Source: Gemmatimonadota bacterium (lineage in GTDB: Bacteria > Gemmatimonadota > Gemmatimonadetes > Gemmatimonadales > GWC2-71-9). From it: 64,000 nt of DNA. Made by a program: the position numbers and the translations under genes. This document shows positions 55,749 through 64,000 of the stretch, piece after piece (within the stretch, counting starts at the first letter, position 1; the number at the start of each line of letters is the position of its first letter). The notes under the pieces are model-generated. The model was not told the origin of the DNA, made no database searches, and saw only the letters and a program-made list of their open reading frames with translations. Location of the stretch: assembly GCA_003222085.1 (NCBI GenBank), contig QHUK01000019.1, positions 50,646-114,645 on the forward strand, written 5' to 3'.

Positions 55749-55758
55749 GGGAGGCCCT

Positions 55759-57375
55759 GTGCACCTACCTTCTGCGCTCGTGATCCTGGCGGGGCTCGCC
55801 GGCCCGCCCCGCGACTCGGTTCCCCTCTACACCGACCTGGGCGAGCATCACGTCCCCATCACCACCCCGGATTCCCTGGCTCAGCGGTACTTCGACCAGG
55901 GGATGCGATTGCTGTACGGGTTCAACCACGGTGAGGCCATCCGCTCGTTCACCCGTGCCGCACAGCTGGACTCGAGCTGCGCCATGTGCTACTGGGGCAT
56001 CGCCTACGCGTACGGCCCACACGTGAATGCCGGGATGGACTCGGCGGCAGGGGTTGCGGCATACACGGCCCTGCGCCAGGCGCTGGCGCGTATGCAGCAC
56101 GCGAGCCCCCGCGAGCAAGCCTACATCACCGCGCTCGCGCACCGGTACGCGGCCCCTCCGATCCGATCCGCCGATCGCGCGGCGCTCGACTCGGCCTATG
56201 CGGCGAGCATGGGCGAGGTGGTGCGGCGGTATCCCACGGACCTCGACGCTGCGACGCTGTACGCCGAAGCGCTCATGGATAAGCGTCCGTGGAACTATTG
56301 GGATAAGAAGACGGGGGAGCCGTATCCCGGGACGCGCGAGATCGTGCGCCAGCTCGAGCGCGTGCTGCGGTCCGATCCCCGGCACCCCGGCGCATGCCAC
56401 TACTACATCCACGCCGTCGAGGCCGTGGCACCGGAGAAAGCCGTGCCGTGCGCCGAGCGGCTGGCGGCACTGATGCCGGGCGCAGGGCACGTCGTCCACA
56501 TGCCCGCCCACATCTACATCCGGGTGGGACGCTACACCGACGCGATCGCGGCCAACGAGCACGCGGTTCACGCCGATCAAGTCTTCATCGAGGGGCAAAA
56601 GCCGCAGGGGCTGTACCCGCTCGCCTATTACCCCCACAACCACCACTTCCTGGCGTTCGCCGCGACGCTCGCCGGCAGGAGCGCGCTGGCCATCGAGGCC
56701 GCGCAGCACACCGCTGCGACGACGACGGTGGAGGCGGCGACGCAGGTGCCGTTCCTGGAACCCTATCTGCACTACACGTACCTGACCCTCGTGACGTTCG
56801 GCCGCTGGGACGACCTGCTCGCCATGGCGCTGCCGCCGGCGAACCTCGCATACTCGCGGGGCATGGCCCAATACGCGCGCGGGGTCGCGCTGGCGGCGAC
56901 TGGCCGCTTCGCCGAGGCCCAGGCGGCGCTCGACACGCTCGAGCAGATCGCGGCCGGCGGGACGCGCGGCTACGCCTCCGCCGGGTGGACGACCCCGAGC
57001 ACGAACTTGCAGATCGCGACTCATGCGCTGTTGGGCGAGATCGCCGCACGCCGGGGTGCGCTCGAGGAGGGCGTCTCGCACTTCCGCGAGGCGATGAAAA
57101 TCGAGGACGACCAGCTCTACACCGAGCCGCCCGACTGGTATTACCCGATTCGCCACTCGCTGGGCGCGGTGCTGCTCCGGGCGGGCCGCGCGGCGGAGGC
57201 CGAGCAGCTGTATCGCGAGGACTTGAAGCGGTTCCCGGAAAACGGCTGGTCGCTGTTCGGACTGGCACAGGCGCTGCGCGCGCAGGGGAAGAGCGCCGGG
57301 GCGGCGGATGTGGACGCCCGCTTTGGGCGAGCGTGGGCCGGGGCGGACGTGACGCTCACGGCGTCCCGCTTCTAG
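55759..57375 (+). CDS. TPR-repeat protein
   Basis: A 538-residue protein. The N-terminus MHLPSALVILAGLAGPP is signal-like. Repeated helical pairs with MRLLYGFNHGEAIRSFTRAAQLDSS, AIAANEHAVHADQ and AEQLYREDLKRFPENGWSLFGLAQALRAQGK are TPRs. A central block has HPGACHYYIHAVEAV and HMPAHIYIRVGRYTDA, a conserved arrangement of such proteins with His residues, which hints at a metal or ligand role. GTG 55759 is preferred with GGGAGG upstream. Function unknown. Confidence 0.78.
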   Translation: MHLPSALVILAGLAGPPRDSVPLYTDLGEHHVPITTPDSLAQRYFDQGMRLLYGFNHGEAIRSFTRAAQLDSSCAMCYWGIAYAYGPHVNAGMDSAAGVAAYTALRQALARMQHASPREQAYITALAHRYAAPPIRSADRAALDSAYAASMGEVVRRYPTDLDAATLYAEALMDKRPWNYWDKKTGEPYPGTREIVRQLERVLRSDPRHPGACHYYIHAVEAVAPEKAVPCAERLAALMPGAGHVVHMPAHIYIRVGRYTDAIAANEHAVHADQVFIEGQKPQGLYPLAYYPHNHHFLAFAATLAGRSALAIEAAQHTAATTTVEAATQVPFLEPYLHYTYLTLVTFGRWDDLLAMALPPANLAYSRGMAQYARGVALAATGRFAEAQAALDTLEQIAAGGTRGYASAGWTTPSTNLQIATHALLGEIAARRGALEEGVSHFREAMKIEDDQLYTEPPDWYYPIRHSLGAVLLRAGRAAEAEQLYREDLKRFPENGWSLFGLAQALRAQGKSAGAADVDARFGRAWAGADVTLTASRF

Positions 57376-58739
57376 GCCGAGCGAATCCGCCGCTGGCTCA
57401 CTCCCAGGCCGCCCAGGAGCTCGTAAAACCGGCCAAACACCCGGATGCCGTCCCACAACTGCTTCAGGTCGAGCTTCTCGTTCGGCGCGTGCAGCCGATC
57501 GTCGGGGAGGCCGATGCCGGTGAGGATGACGGGCGCGCCGCCCTTCCCCAGCGCGGGGACCACCGGGATGGAGCCGCCGGCCCGCGCGGGGACGGTCCCC
57601 CGCCCCACCACCTCGCGGAAGGCCTGATCGAGCAGCTGGAACGCCCGGTGCGTCACCTTCACGGTGGCCGGGTCCGCGCCGTGCAGGAACTTCACGCTCG
57701 CCTGGACGTGCTTGGGCGCGAACCGCCGGACCGCCGCCGCGAGCTGGCGCTCCACCACCTTGAGCTTCTGGGCCGGCACGAGCCGCAGGCTGACTTTGGC
57801 CGTCGCCTCGGCGGGAATGACGGTCTTGGCGCCGTCACCCGTGAACCCCCCCGTGATGCCGTGGATCTCGAACGTGGGCAGCGCCCACAGCCGCTCCAGC
57901 ACGGAATGGGACTTCAGCCCGGTGAGCGCCTGCGCCTGCACGCGGTGCTTGAGAAACTCTCCTTCCTTGAAAGGAAGGCGCTTCCAGGTAGCAAGCTCGG
58001 CTTTGGAAGGACGCCTCACCGACGCGTAGAGACCCGGGACGTGGACCTTCCCGTCGGGCGTCTTCAGCCGACCCAGGAGCCGGGCGAGCTCCTCGTGCGC
58101 GTTGGGGGCCGCGCCGCCGAACTCGCCCGAGTGCAGGTCCGACTTCGCCGTGCGCACGGTGATCTCCGCATAGCACAGGCCGCGCAGTGTCGTGTAGACC
58201 GCGGGCCAGCGCGGCGCAATGTAGGCCATGTCGGCGATGAGCACGGCGTCGGCCCGGGTGCGCTCGGGCTCGCGGCGCAACAGCTCGAACAATACGCGGC
58301 TGCCGTACTCCTCCTCTCCTTCGATGAGGAAGCGGAAATTCACGGGGAGCCCGCCCCGGCCGCCCGTCGCCTCGATCGCCTTGAGTAGGCAGAACACTTG
58401 CCCTTTGTCGTCCGCGGCGCCGCGCGCGAACAGCTTGCCGTCGCGCACCGTCGGCTCGAACGGGGGCGTGGTCCATTCGTCGAGCGGCTCGGGCGGCTGC
58501 ACGTCGTAGTGCCCGTAGATGAGCAGCGTCGGCGCGCCGGGCACGTCGGGCCCGACGCCCCACACGACGGGGTGCGTGTCGCTCGCGAGGAAACGGACCT
58601 CGCGACACCCGAGACGACGCAGCTCGCCGGCGACCCACTCCGCGGCCGCTCGACAGTCCGCGTTGTGGGACGCGCTCGTCGAGACGGACGGGATGCGCAA
58701 GAAATCGGTGAGTTCGCGAAGCAACCGGTCGGTGTCCAT
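57372..58739 (-). CDS. M20 family dipeptidase/carboxypeptidase
   Basis: A 455-residue zinc peptidase. The motif GHYDVQPPEP (His77, Asp79), ARGAADDKGQ (Asp110) and EGEEEYGS (catalytic Glu region) match M20 dipeptidases. A dimerisation domain follows (about 190-340), and the C-terminal HAPNEKL has the last metal His. It cleaves dipeptides in the cytoplasm, fitting the peptide importers. Its 3' end overlaps the TPR gene stop by 4 bases, convergent. Confidence 0.92.
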   Translation of the reverse strand: MDTDRLLRELTDFLRIPSVSTSASHNADCRAAAEWVAGELRRLGCREVRFLASDTHPVVWGVGPDVPGAPTLLIYGHYDVQPPEPLDEWTTPPFEPTVRDGKLFARGAADDKGQVFCLLKAIEATGGRGGLPVNFRFLIEGEEEYGSRVLFELLRREPERTRADAVLIADMAYIAPRWPAVYTTLRGLCYAEITVRTAKSDLHSGEFGGAAPNAHEELARLLGRLKTPDGKVHVPGLYASVRRPSKAELATWKRLPFKEGEFLKHRVQAQALTGLKSHSVLERLWALPTFEIHGITGGFTGDGAKTVIPAEATAKVSLRLVPAQKLKVVERQLAAAVRRFAPKHVQASVKFLHGADPATVKVTHRAFQLLDQAFREVVGRGTVPARAGGSIPVVPALGKGGAPVILTGIGLPDDRLHAPNEKLDLKQLWDGIRVFGRFYELLGGLGVSQRRIRSA

Positions 58740-58848
58740 CGCGCCGAGAATCTAGAACCGGATCACCGTCGAGGAAAGACGTGGAGCCGCTCGATGTCGT
58801 CCCGAAACGTCGCCTAGCCGTTCACCGCCAAGGGGCTATATTCGCGCC

Positions 58849-59976
58849 ATGCGGACGACCGCGTCATACGAGTTGTTCCCGGACGCGCCGAGCGAGCGTG
58901 CGATGGCTCGCGCCCGGTATCTCGTCCGCGAAGGGCGCGTCGCCGACGCTGAAAAGGCCTACCGCGACCTGCTGGCAGCGCATCCCGACCTGAAGCCCGG
59001 CTGGGCCGAGTGCTTCGAGCTGTTGCGGGGTCAGGGGCGGGGCGACGACGCGCTGCGGCTCGCGGAGGCCGCACGGGCCCAGTTCGGCGATTCGGCGTTC
59101 TCGCTGGCGCTCAAGGGCGCGGCGCTGACCGACCTGGAGCGCTACCGCGAAGCCCTCGCGACGCTGGAGCAGGCGGTCGAGTTTGATCCCGACCTCGGGC
59201 TCGTGTGGCACGAGCTGGGCTACGCGGCGTACCGACTGGGCGACCCAAACCGCGCCCTGCTCGCCCTCGACCGGGCGTTCGCCCTCGAGCCCCACACCGA
59301 GACGCTGCGGCTGCGTGGCCGGATCCTGCGAGACGCCGGGCGCTACCAGGCCGCGGAAGTGGCGTACGAGGGGGCCGCCCAGGCGGCGGAGCACCGGGAG
59401 CAGCGCGTCGCCGCGGAGCGCGAGATCGCCGCCACGCGGCGCTACGCGTTCTACGCCCCGCGCCGCCCGGACGGACTGACTCCCGCCGAGCGCTGGTTCG
59501 CCGAGACCGGCACCGTGGTGCTCGCCTCCGACGACGCCACGGCGGTCCCCGACGATGCGAGTCTCGCCGTCGCCTTCGTCGACCTGGCGCGGGATTCCGG
59601 GTGGCGGTTCGGCCAGATCGTCGCGCTCGGGCCCACTCTGCCGGTCTGGCGCACCCTGGCGGACGCACTGGGCGCACCGCTCGTCACCCGTACCGAGTTC
59701 GATCCGGCCGCCTGCCCCTTGGTCGTCGCCCAGCGACCTCAGCCGGCGGATCCGGCATGGTCCACCCTGACCAGCGCCGTGGCCGAGCATGCCACCGGTC
59801 TCGTATTCGTCCTCGAGCACGTCCCCGAGCCCGCCGGCGGGGGGGGAGCCGACGTGATCGGCGTGCTCGCCGACGCGGCCGGCCGCCGCCCGCGCGGGGT
59901 GAACGTTCCTCACGCGTTGTCCGCAGCGCAGCACCCGGCCGGCCGCCTCGCCGGTCGCCGACTCGTCCGCGAGTAG
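58849..59976 (+). CDS. TPR-repeat protein with unknown C-terminal domain
   Basis: A 375-residue protein. Residues about 15-190 are TPR units (RARYLVREGRVADAEKAYRDLLAAHPD, ALATLEQAVEFDPDLGLVWHELGYAAYRLGD). The C-terminal part has VVLASDDATAVPDDAS and a Gly-rich GGGGADVIGVL. No signal peptide. Upstream CTATATT could be a -10. The TAG stop is part of a palindrome (59973-60000). Confidence 0.72.
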   Translation: MRTTASYELFPDAPSERAMARARYLVREGRVADAEKAYRDLLAAHPDLKPGWAECFELLRGQGRGDDALRLAEAARAQFGDSAFSLALKGAALTDLERYREALATLEQAVEFDPDLGLVWHELGYAAYRLGDPNRALLALDRAFALEPHTETLRLRGRILRDAGRYQAAEVAYEGAAQAAEHREQRVAAEREIAATRRYAFYAPRRPDGLTPAERWFAETGTVVLASDDATAVPDDASLAVAFVDLARDSGWRFGQIVALGPTLPVWRTLADALGAPLVTRTEFDPAACPLVVAQRPQPADPAWSTLTSAVAEHATGLVFVLEHVPEPAGGGGADVIGVLADAAGRRPRGVNVPHALSAAQHPAGRLAGRRLVRE

Positions 59977-60000
59977 GGGCGCAGCATGCTGTGCCCCTAC
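59973..60000. repeat. 28-bp imperfect palindrome overlapping a stop codon
   Basis: The arms GTAGGGGC and GCCCCTAC surround the self-complementary CAGCATGCTG with a single mismatch. The palindrome contains the TAG stop of the upstream gene. Confidence 0.8.
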
Positions 60001-60065
60001 ACCACGGAGCGTCCCTACACCCCGGAGGTCCACTGACCGCACCCGGCCGACCGTCGCGCACCACG

Positions 60066-61301
60066 ATGTCGGGGAAGTCCATCGTCGAGAGTCAATTCGA
60101 GCGCGCTGCCGATCTCGTCAATCTCGACGCGTACATGCGGCGCATCCTCATGAGCCCGTTCCGCGAGGTCCAGGTGGAAGTGCCCGTTCGCATGGATGAC
60201 GGCCGGATCGAGGTGTTCACCGGGTACCGCATCCAGCACAACGGGGCGCGCGGTCCCTGCAAAGGCGGCATCCGGTACCACCCGGACGCCGACCACGATG
60301 AGGTGCTGGGCCTCGCGACCATCATGACATGGAAAACGGCGCTCATGGACATCCCCTTCGGCGGTGCCAAAGGCGGGGTCACCGTGGACCCGAAAAAGCT
60401 GTCCAAGCTCGAGCTCGAGCGCCTGACTCGCCGCTTTACCCAGCGGATCTCCATCGTCCTCGGCCCCTACCGCGACGTCCCGGCGCCGGATGTCAACACC
60501 AACGCGCAGGTGATGGCCTGGATTCTCGACGAGTATTCGAGCCGCCACGGCTACACGCCCGCCGCGGTGACCGGGAAGCCGGTCTCGCTCGGCGGCTCGC
60601 TGGGGCGCGAGGAGGCCACGGGTCGTGGCATCATGTATGTGATGACGGAATACGCGCGCGACTTCGGCATCCCGCTCAAAGGAAGCCGCGTCGTCATCCA
60701 GGGATTCGGCAACGTCGGAGGACACCTCGCGCGGTTGCTGCAGGGAGAGGCCGGCGCGAAGGTCATCGCCGTGTCCGACGTGGCCGGCGGGATCGTGAAC
60801 GAGAGCGGTCTCGACATCCCGGGGCTCTTGGCCCACACCGCCGCCCGGAAACCCGTGTCGGAGTGGAAGGCCGGAAAGGCGATCGGTAACGAGCAGCTCT
60901 GGACCATCCCCTGTGACTGGCTCGTCCCCGCCGCGCTCGGCGGCGTGATCACCAAAGAGTCCAACGCGCGCGTCATCGACTGCAAGGTCGTGGTGGAGGG
61001 CGCGAACGAGCCCACCACGCCGACGGCCGACCTCATCCTCGAAGAGCGCGGCATCCCCGTGATTCCCGATTTTCTCGCGAACGCCGGCGGCGTGACCGTC
61101 AGCTACTACGAATGGGCCCAGAATCTCCAGCAGTACCGCTGGACGCATGAGCAGGTGAATCGCGAGCTGCAGGCGACCATCACGAAAGCCTACACCGGAG
61201 TGCGCGACCTCGCGAAGCAGAAGGGCGTGACGTTCCGCACGGCGGCGTATGCCATCGCACTACAGAGAGTGGCTGAGGCCGAACGGCTACGGGGCAACTG
61301 A
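60066..61301 (+). CDS. gdhA: Glutamate dehydrogenase (Glu/Leu/Phe/Val dehydrogenase family)
   Basis: A 411-residue enzyme converting glutamate to 2-oxoglutarate and ammonia, or the reverse. KGGIRYHPDADHDEVLGLA, TWKTALMDIPFGGAKGGV (Lys90, Lys102) and QGFGNVGGHLARLL (NAD(P)-binding) are typical. Length matches the hexameric class. The exact amino-acid preference (Glu, Leu, Phe) is not settled from sequence. The stop TGA is also the first bases of a heptamer hairpin element. Confidence 0.93.
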   Translation: MSGKSIVESQFERAADLVNLDAYMRRILMSPFREVQVEVPVRMDDGRIEVFTGYRIQHNGARGPCKGGIRYHPDADHDEVLGLATIMTWKTALMDIPFGGAKGGVTVDPKKLSKLELERLTRRFTQRISIVLGPYRDVPAPDVNTNAQVMAWILDEYSSRHGYTPAAVTGKPVSLGGSLGREEATGRGIMYVMTEYARDFGIPLKGSRVVIQGFGNVGGHLARLLQGEAGAKVIAVSDVAGGIVNESGLDIPGLLAHTAARKPVSEWKAGKAIGNEQLWTIPCDWLVPAALGGVITKESNARVIDCKVVVEGANEPTTPTADLILEERGIPVIPDFLANAGGVTVSYYEWAQNLQQYRWTHEQVNRELQATITKAYTGVRDLAKQKGVTFRTAAYAIALQRVAEAERLRGN

Positions 61302-61387
61302 ACGCGGAACGCGGAAGTGGGAACGCGGAACATCAGCACGAGCATCGACCGACCTGTTCCGCGTTCCGAGTTCCGACTTCCGCGTTT
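61301..61387 (+). repeat. AACGCGG heptamer hairpin element after gdhA
   Basis: The 5' arm (61301-61332) starts with the GA of the gdhA TGA stop, a 24-base loop follows, and the inverted 3' arm is 61357-61387. It lies between the convergent gdhA and aminopeptidase genes. Confidence 0.92.
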
Positions 61388-61400
61388 CGTCGGTCCGTCG

Positions 61401-62510
61401 TCATCCCCCGCCCCTCGAATACAACGCCTCATACGGATCCTGCCCCGGCTGCGTGAACACGCGGACCTGAATCGCGCGGATGGTTTCCTTGAGGTCCGCC
61501 TTCGAATGCACGTAGACATCTTCGAACAGGTTCAGATTCATGCGATACAGGCGCTGGGCGATCACGACCGCATTGTTGAGCGGCGCCCGGGCGAACCAGC
61601 GCCAATCGTACGTCTCGAGGGATTGCCCCACCGCACCTGTGAGTTGCGCCCGCGCCCACGCGAACAGCGTGGCGCGCGCCCGCTCGAGCGCCGCCCCGGT
61701 CGGGCCGTCCGCGTACGCCGAGTCGAGACGGCGCGCCAGCTCCGCGTAGAGCTGGTCGAGGGTGCGCTCGTCCAGCCAGCGCGCGGCGGCGCGCTTCGCA
61801 TCGACCGTGTCCCGCCGCGACCGAAAAAACGCCTGGGCCCCGCGGTACCCCACGAAGCTCGCGAAGCTCTCGTTGAAGGCCGTCTGGCTCTTCAGATACA
61901 GGGTGCTGTGGGCCAGCTCGTGGATCACCGTGGCCACGAGCTCCATCGTATCGCGCTCCATGATGGTGGACAGCAGCGGGTCCGAAAAGTACCCGAGCGT
62001 CGAAAACGCGCCGGCGGGTCGGAGATAGGTGTCGAGCCCGTCTCGCTCCAGCTCGGCGGCGGCGCGACGCGCCGCCGCGAAGTCGAAAAAGCCCTTGTAC
62101 GGCACGGCACCCACGATCGGGAAGCGCCAGACATACTCGCGCAACCGGTCGCGACGGGACGCGGAGAGCACGAGGAGCAGCGTGTCCCGGCCGACGTTCA
62201 CGTAGCTGGTGTATGTCTCGCCCACCACCAGGCCCAGCGAGTCTGCCGCATACGCGCGCGCCGCGAGCACGAGCTGCAGGCGCTGGCGCAGGGCCGGGTC
62301 GGCAGTCGGATCGGCGACGAGCTTTGCGATCGCCCGCCGCTTGAGGAGGATGCGCGCCTCCTCGACGCCGGCGCGGGCCAGGTAGCGCGCGTCGGCGCTC
62401 GCCACGAGCGCGACCGCGAGGACGACGGGAACCCCGATCAGCACCCACCGCAGCAGCCGGCGCCCCACCCGGCCCCAGTTCGGGGGGCGGCGCTCGATCA
62501 CGGCATCCAT
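61401..62510 (-). CDS. Membrane-anchored aminopeptidase-like metallopeptidase (PF10023 type)
   Basis: A 369-residue protein. An N-terminal membrane helix ([20 protein letters not shown]) precedes a soluble zinc peptidase domain with HELAHSTLY (His197, Glu198, His201) and NESFASFVG (Glu214). This combination matches the putative aminopeptidase PF10023 family. It is 13 bases overlapped by the PorV-like gene end. Function likely peptide cleavage at the periplasmic face, inferred. Confidence 0.82.
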   Translation of the reverse strand: MDAVIERRPPNWGRVGRRLLRWVLIGVPVVLAVALVASADARYLARAGVEEARILLKRRAIAKLVADPTADPALRQRLQLVLAARAYAADSLGLVVGETYTSYVNVGRDTLLLVLSASRRDRLREYVWRFPIVGAVPYKGFFDFAAARRAAAELERDGLDTYLRPAGAFSTLGYFSDPLLSTIMERDTMELVATVIHELAHSTLYLKSQTAFNESFASFVGYRGAQAFFRSRRDTVDAKRAAARWLDERTLDQLYAELARRLDSAYADGPTGAALERARATLFAWARAQLTGAVGQSLETYDWRWFARAPLNNAVVIAQRLYRMNLNLFEDVYVHSKADLKETIRAIQVRVFTQPGQDPYEALYSRGGG

Positions 62511-63394
62511 CGCAGCCCCATGCGGTGTCTCGCGCCGAGCGCGTCGTCCGCCCGGTACGCGTAGTCGAGATGCAGACGCCCGCCCCCGAGCTCCACGCTC
62601 GCGCCCGCGGTGAACGGCGACGCGCTCGTCACGGCCGAGTGCCCGACGTATCCGACCCGGCCCAGCACCCCCACCCCCAGGTCGCGAGCCACGATGCCGC
62701 TCTCGAGCCCCAGGACGACGAAGGCGCTTCCCCCCGCCGGCCATTGGCCCTCGACGGTCGTGAGCAGCCGCAGCGTGCCCTGGGGATCGACGTAGTTGAG
62801 CGTGAACCCCGCGCGCGTGCGGCGTGGGAGATGCAACCCCCCGGCCGCCGGACCGAAGTCGCCGCCGATGTTCTGGACGCTCACTCCCAGCGCCATCAGA
62901 TCGAAGACCGCGATGGCGAGCCCCGCATCGCCGGCCCACGCGTCGACCCGGGCGCCCCCGACCGTCTCGCGCGCGTACTTGGCGGTCGCGCCCAGTGCCA
63001 CCATGCCCGTACGAAGCACCAGCGATGAGACGCCGAGCAGGTCGGCGGACGTGTAGCTCGGCCCGAGCGCCGCGGCGCCGGCCCCCCAGGTGAATCGCCC
63101 GACGCGCAGCGCCAGCGCTCCCGTTGAGAGAGTCACGCCGGACGGGTACGATTCGTATTCGCCTTCGACGGCCAGGTGGTGCACGGTAGCGAGCCCCGCG
63201 GGGTTCGCGAAGATGGAGCCGGCGTCGCCGACGATCGCCGCCCCTGCCCCGCCCATGCCCGCCGCGCGGGCGGAGCCGGGAAGCACCCCGACGCCTCCCG
63301 TCTGGGCGGACAGGCGGACCGGCGGGCATGCGGTCAGGAGCGCCACGGCCACGCCGACCGCCCGGCCGCCCGATCGCCCCGCTGCCGCCGTCAC
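62498..63394 (-). CDS. PorV/PorQ-like outer-membrane beta-barrel protein
   Basis: A 298-residue protein with signal peptide ([20 protein letters not shown]), then [36 protein letters not shown], a glycine-rich opening typical of PorV/UPF0164 barrel proteins. Later strands end [10 protein letters not shown]. In Bacteroidota PorV helps secretion; here the role is unknown. The start overlaps the end of the upstream partial gene by 4 bases. Confidence 0.72.
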   Translation of the reverse strand: MTAAAGRSGGRAVGVAVALLTACPPVRLSAQTGGVGVLPGSARAAGMGGAGAAIVGDAGSIFANPAGLATVHHLAVEGEYESYPSGVTLSTGALALRVGRFTWGAGAAALGPSYTSADLLGVSSLVLRTGMVALGATAKYARETVGGARVDAWAGDAGLAIAVFDLMALGVSVQNIGGDFGPAAGGLHLPRRTRAGFTLNYVDPQGTLRLLTTVEGQWPAGGSAFVVLGLESGIVARDLGVGVLGRVGYVGHSAVTSASPFTAGASVELGGGRLHLDYAYRADDALGARHRMGLRWMP

Positions 63395-64000
63395 TGCAGG
63401 CGAATCACGTTGAGCCGCGGGACGACGCTGGCCCCCAGCAACGTCGAATACGGGGCGAAGACGAGACGATCGAAGCCGTTCACCTGCAGGATGAATTCGG
63501 GCTCGCCGGGCGCCTGCTGGGCGATGTAGTAGCCGGCGGAACCGGCGCGCAACACCCCGCTGGCGCTGATCGAGCTCGCCGGGTACGCGTGCGCCGCCGT
63601 GTCGAGCGGGAACGCCGCCGGAATTCTGTTGCTACACCTGGTGTTGAGCACCGGAAACGCGGTTCGGAACCGCCATTTCGTGTACCGGAGCTTGGGGGGA
63701 GCGGCGAACCCCGGCAGGTCGGACACGTAGTTCGCAAACGCCCACTGTTTGAGCAGCGTGTCGAACGGAGTCGCCGTCGCAGCGCTCACGTTGTCCGCGC
63801 CGATCCGGGCGGTCTGCTCGAGCGAGCGGGTGACGACGTTCGCGGCCACCGTGGACGTATCCGTGGAGAACCGATCCACCAGGTAGCGGACGAACAGCCA
63901 GTACGCGCCGCGCTCCGCCAGCCCGCCGATCCCCGCCGTGTCCACCAGGAAGTAATTCTGCGGTGCGCCGAAGTACTGGCCGGCGTTGAACACGTCCCCG
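63391..64000 (-). CDS. C-terminal part of a secreted metallopeptidase-like protein (truncated)
   Basis: About 203 residues, continuing past the window edge. Features: [38 protein letters not shown] and a beta-rich end [17 protein letters not shown]. The WLFVRYL segment resembles the C-terminal region of hyicolysin-like (M30) peptidases, but the active site is outside the window. Confidence on function is low. Confidence 0.45.
   Translation of the reverse strand, partial: GDVFNAGQYFGAPQNYFLVDTAGIGGLAERGAYWLFVRYLVDRFSTDTSTVAANVVTRSLEQTARIGADNVSAATATPFDTLLKQWAFANYVSDLPGFAAPPKLRYTKWRFRTAFPVLNTRCSNRIPAAFPLDTAAHAYPASSISASGVLRAGSAGYYIAQQAPGEPEFILQVNGFDRLVFAPYSTLLGASVVPRLNVIRLQ

Noticed and set aside
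55765..57456. Long minus-strand frame under the TPR gene
   Set aside because: Mirror frame of a well-supported TPR gene; no motifs of its own.
57955..57982. Short palindrome CCTTCCTTGAAAGGAAGG inside the M20 peptidase
   Set aside because: Lies in a conserved coding region, single copy in the window, with no heptamer structure.

Overview
This is a gene-dense, GC-rich bacterial chromosome segment with very short intergenic gaps, many GTG/TTG starts and frequent ATGA/GTGA/TGATG stop-start overlaps. The mix suggests Gemmatimonadota or a close relative: a Ser/Thr kinase fused to a TolB-like/TPR region, many signal-peptide and lipoprotein genes, a PorV-like outer-membrane protein, a TonB receptor with a small lipoprotein beside it, and a single-chain GcvP. 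The phylum is an inference, because no rRNA, tRNA or other phylogenetic marker was recognised.

Layout. 1-6668 (minus): a run of ubiG-like methyltransferase, nurA, herA, a lipoprotein, sbcD and sbcC (cut by the window edge), which is an archaeal-style DNA-end-processing set. 6.7-7.7 kb: a four-helix-bundle gene flanked by inverted G/C-rich arrays and a hypothetical gene. 7.8-13.5 kb: M24 peptidase, class I aminotransferase, a degenerate DEAD-box protein with a DbpA RNA-binding domain, an esterase and HU. 13.7-19.5 kb: thymidine kinase, CoaE with an extra domain, then gcvH-gcvP-lipoate ligase behind a good promoter. 19.5-26.5 kb: a five-gene peptide ABC transporter and a DMT transporter. 26.6-33.7 kb: S9 peptidase, sensor-like Ser/Thr kinase, POT transporter, and a small operon (FmdB-type, coiled-coil, RemA-like). 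33.7-38.6 kb: lipoprotein, TonB receptor, two exported proteins, a GATase and an SCP2-like protein. 38.6-48.2 kb: a hypothetical protein sharing a CATG start with a hybrid histidine kinase, two glycosyltransferases (one fused to DUF3108), a GGHVIK-type protein, glycine oxidase and small membrane proteins. 48.3-55.7 kb: lipA, pdhA, pdhB, pdhC, lpd, a membrane protein, lipB and a sulfite-oxidase-like protein, i.e. the whole pyruvate dehydrogenase complex with lipoate synthesis. 55.8-64 kb: TPR proteins, an M20 peptidase, glutamate dehydrogenase, a membrane aminopeptidase, a PorV-like protein and a partial secreted protein.

How it fits together. Lipoate made by LipB and LipA serves the E2 subunit, and GcvH has its own ligase-like gene next door. 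Peptide import (ABC and POT) is matched by M24, S9, M20 and PF10023-type peptidases, which suggests a peptide-using heterotroph.

The most unusual signal is not a gene. A family of short hairpin elements built from iterated 7-bp units (AACGCGG, GGGAAAC, GGGAGCA, GTAAGCG/GTGAGCG and variants) is scattered through the window. Four of the intergenic copies begin inside a TGA stop codon, and others are read in frame inside proteins. No CRISPR array, complete IS, prophage or RNA gene was found, and no gene-free stretch exceeds 300 bases.
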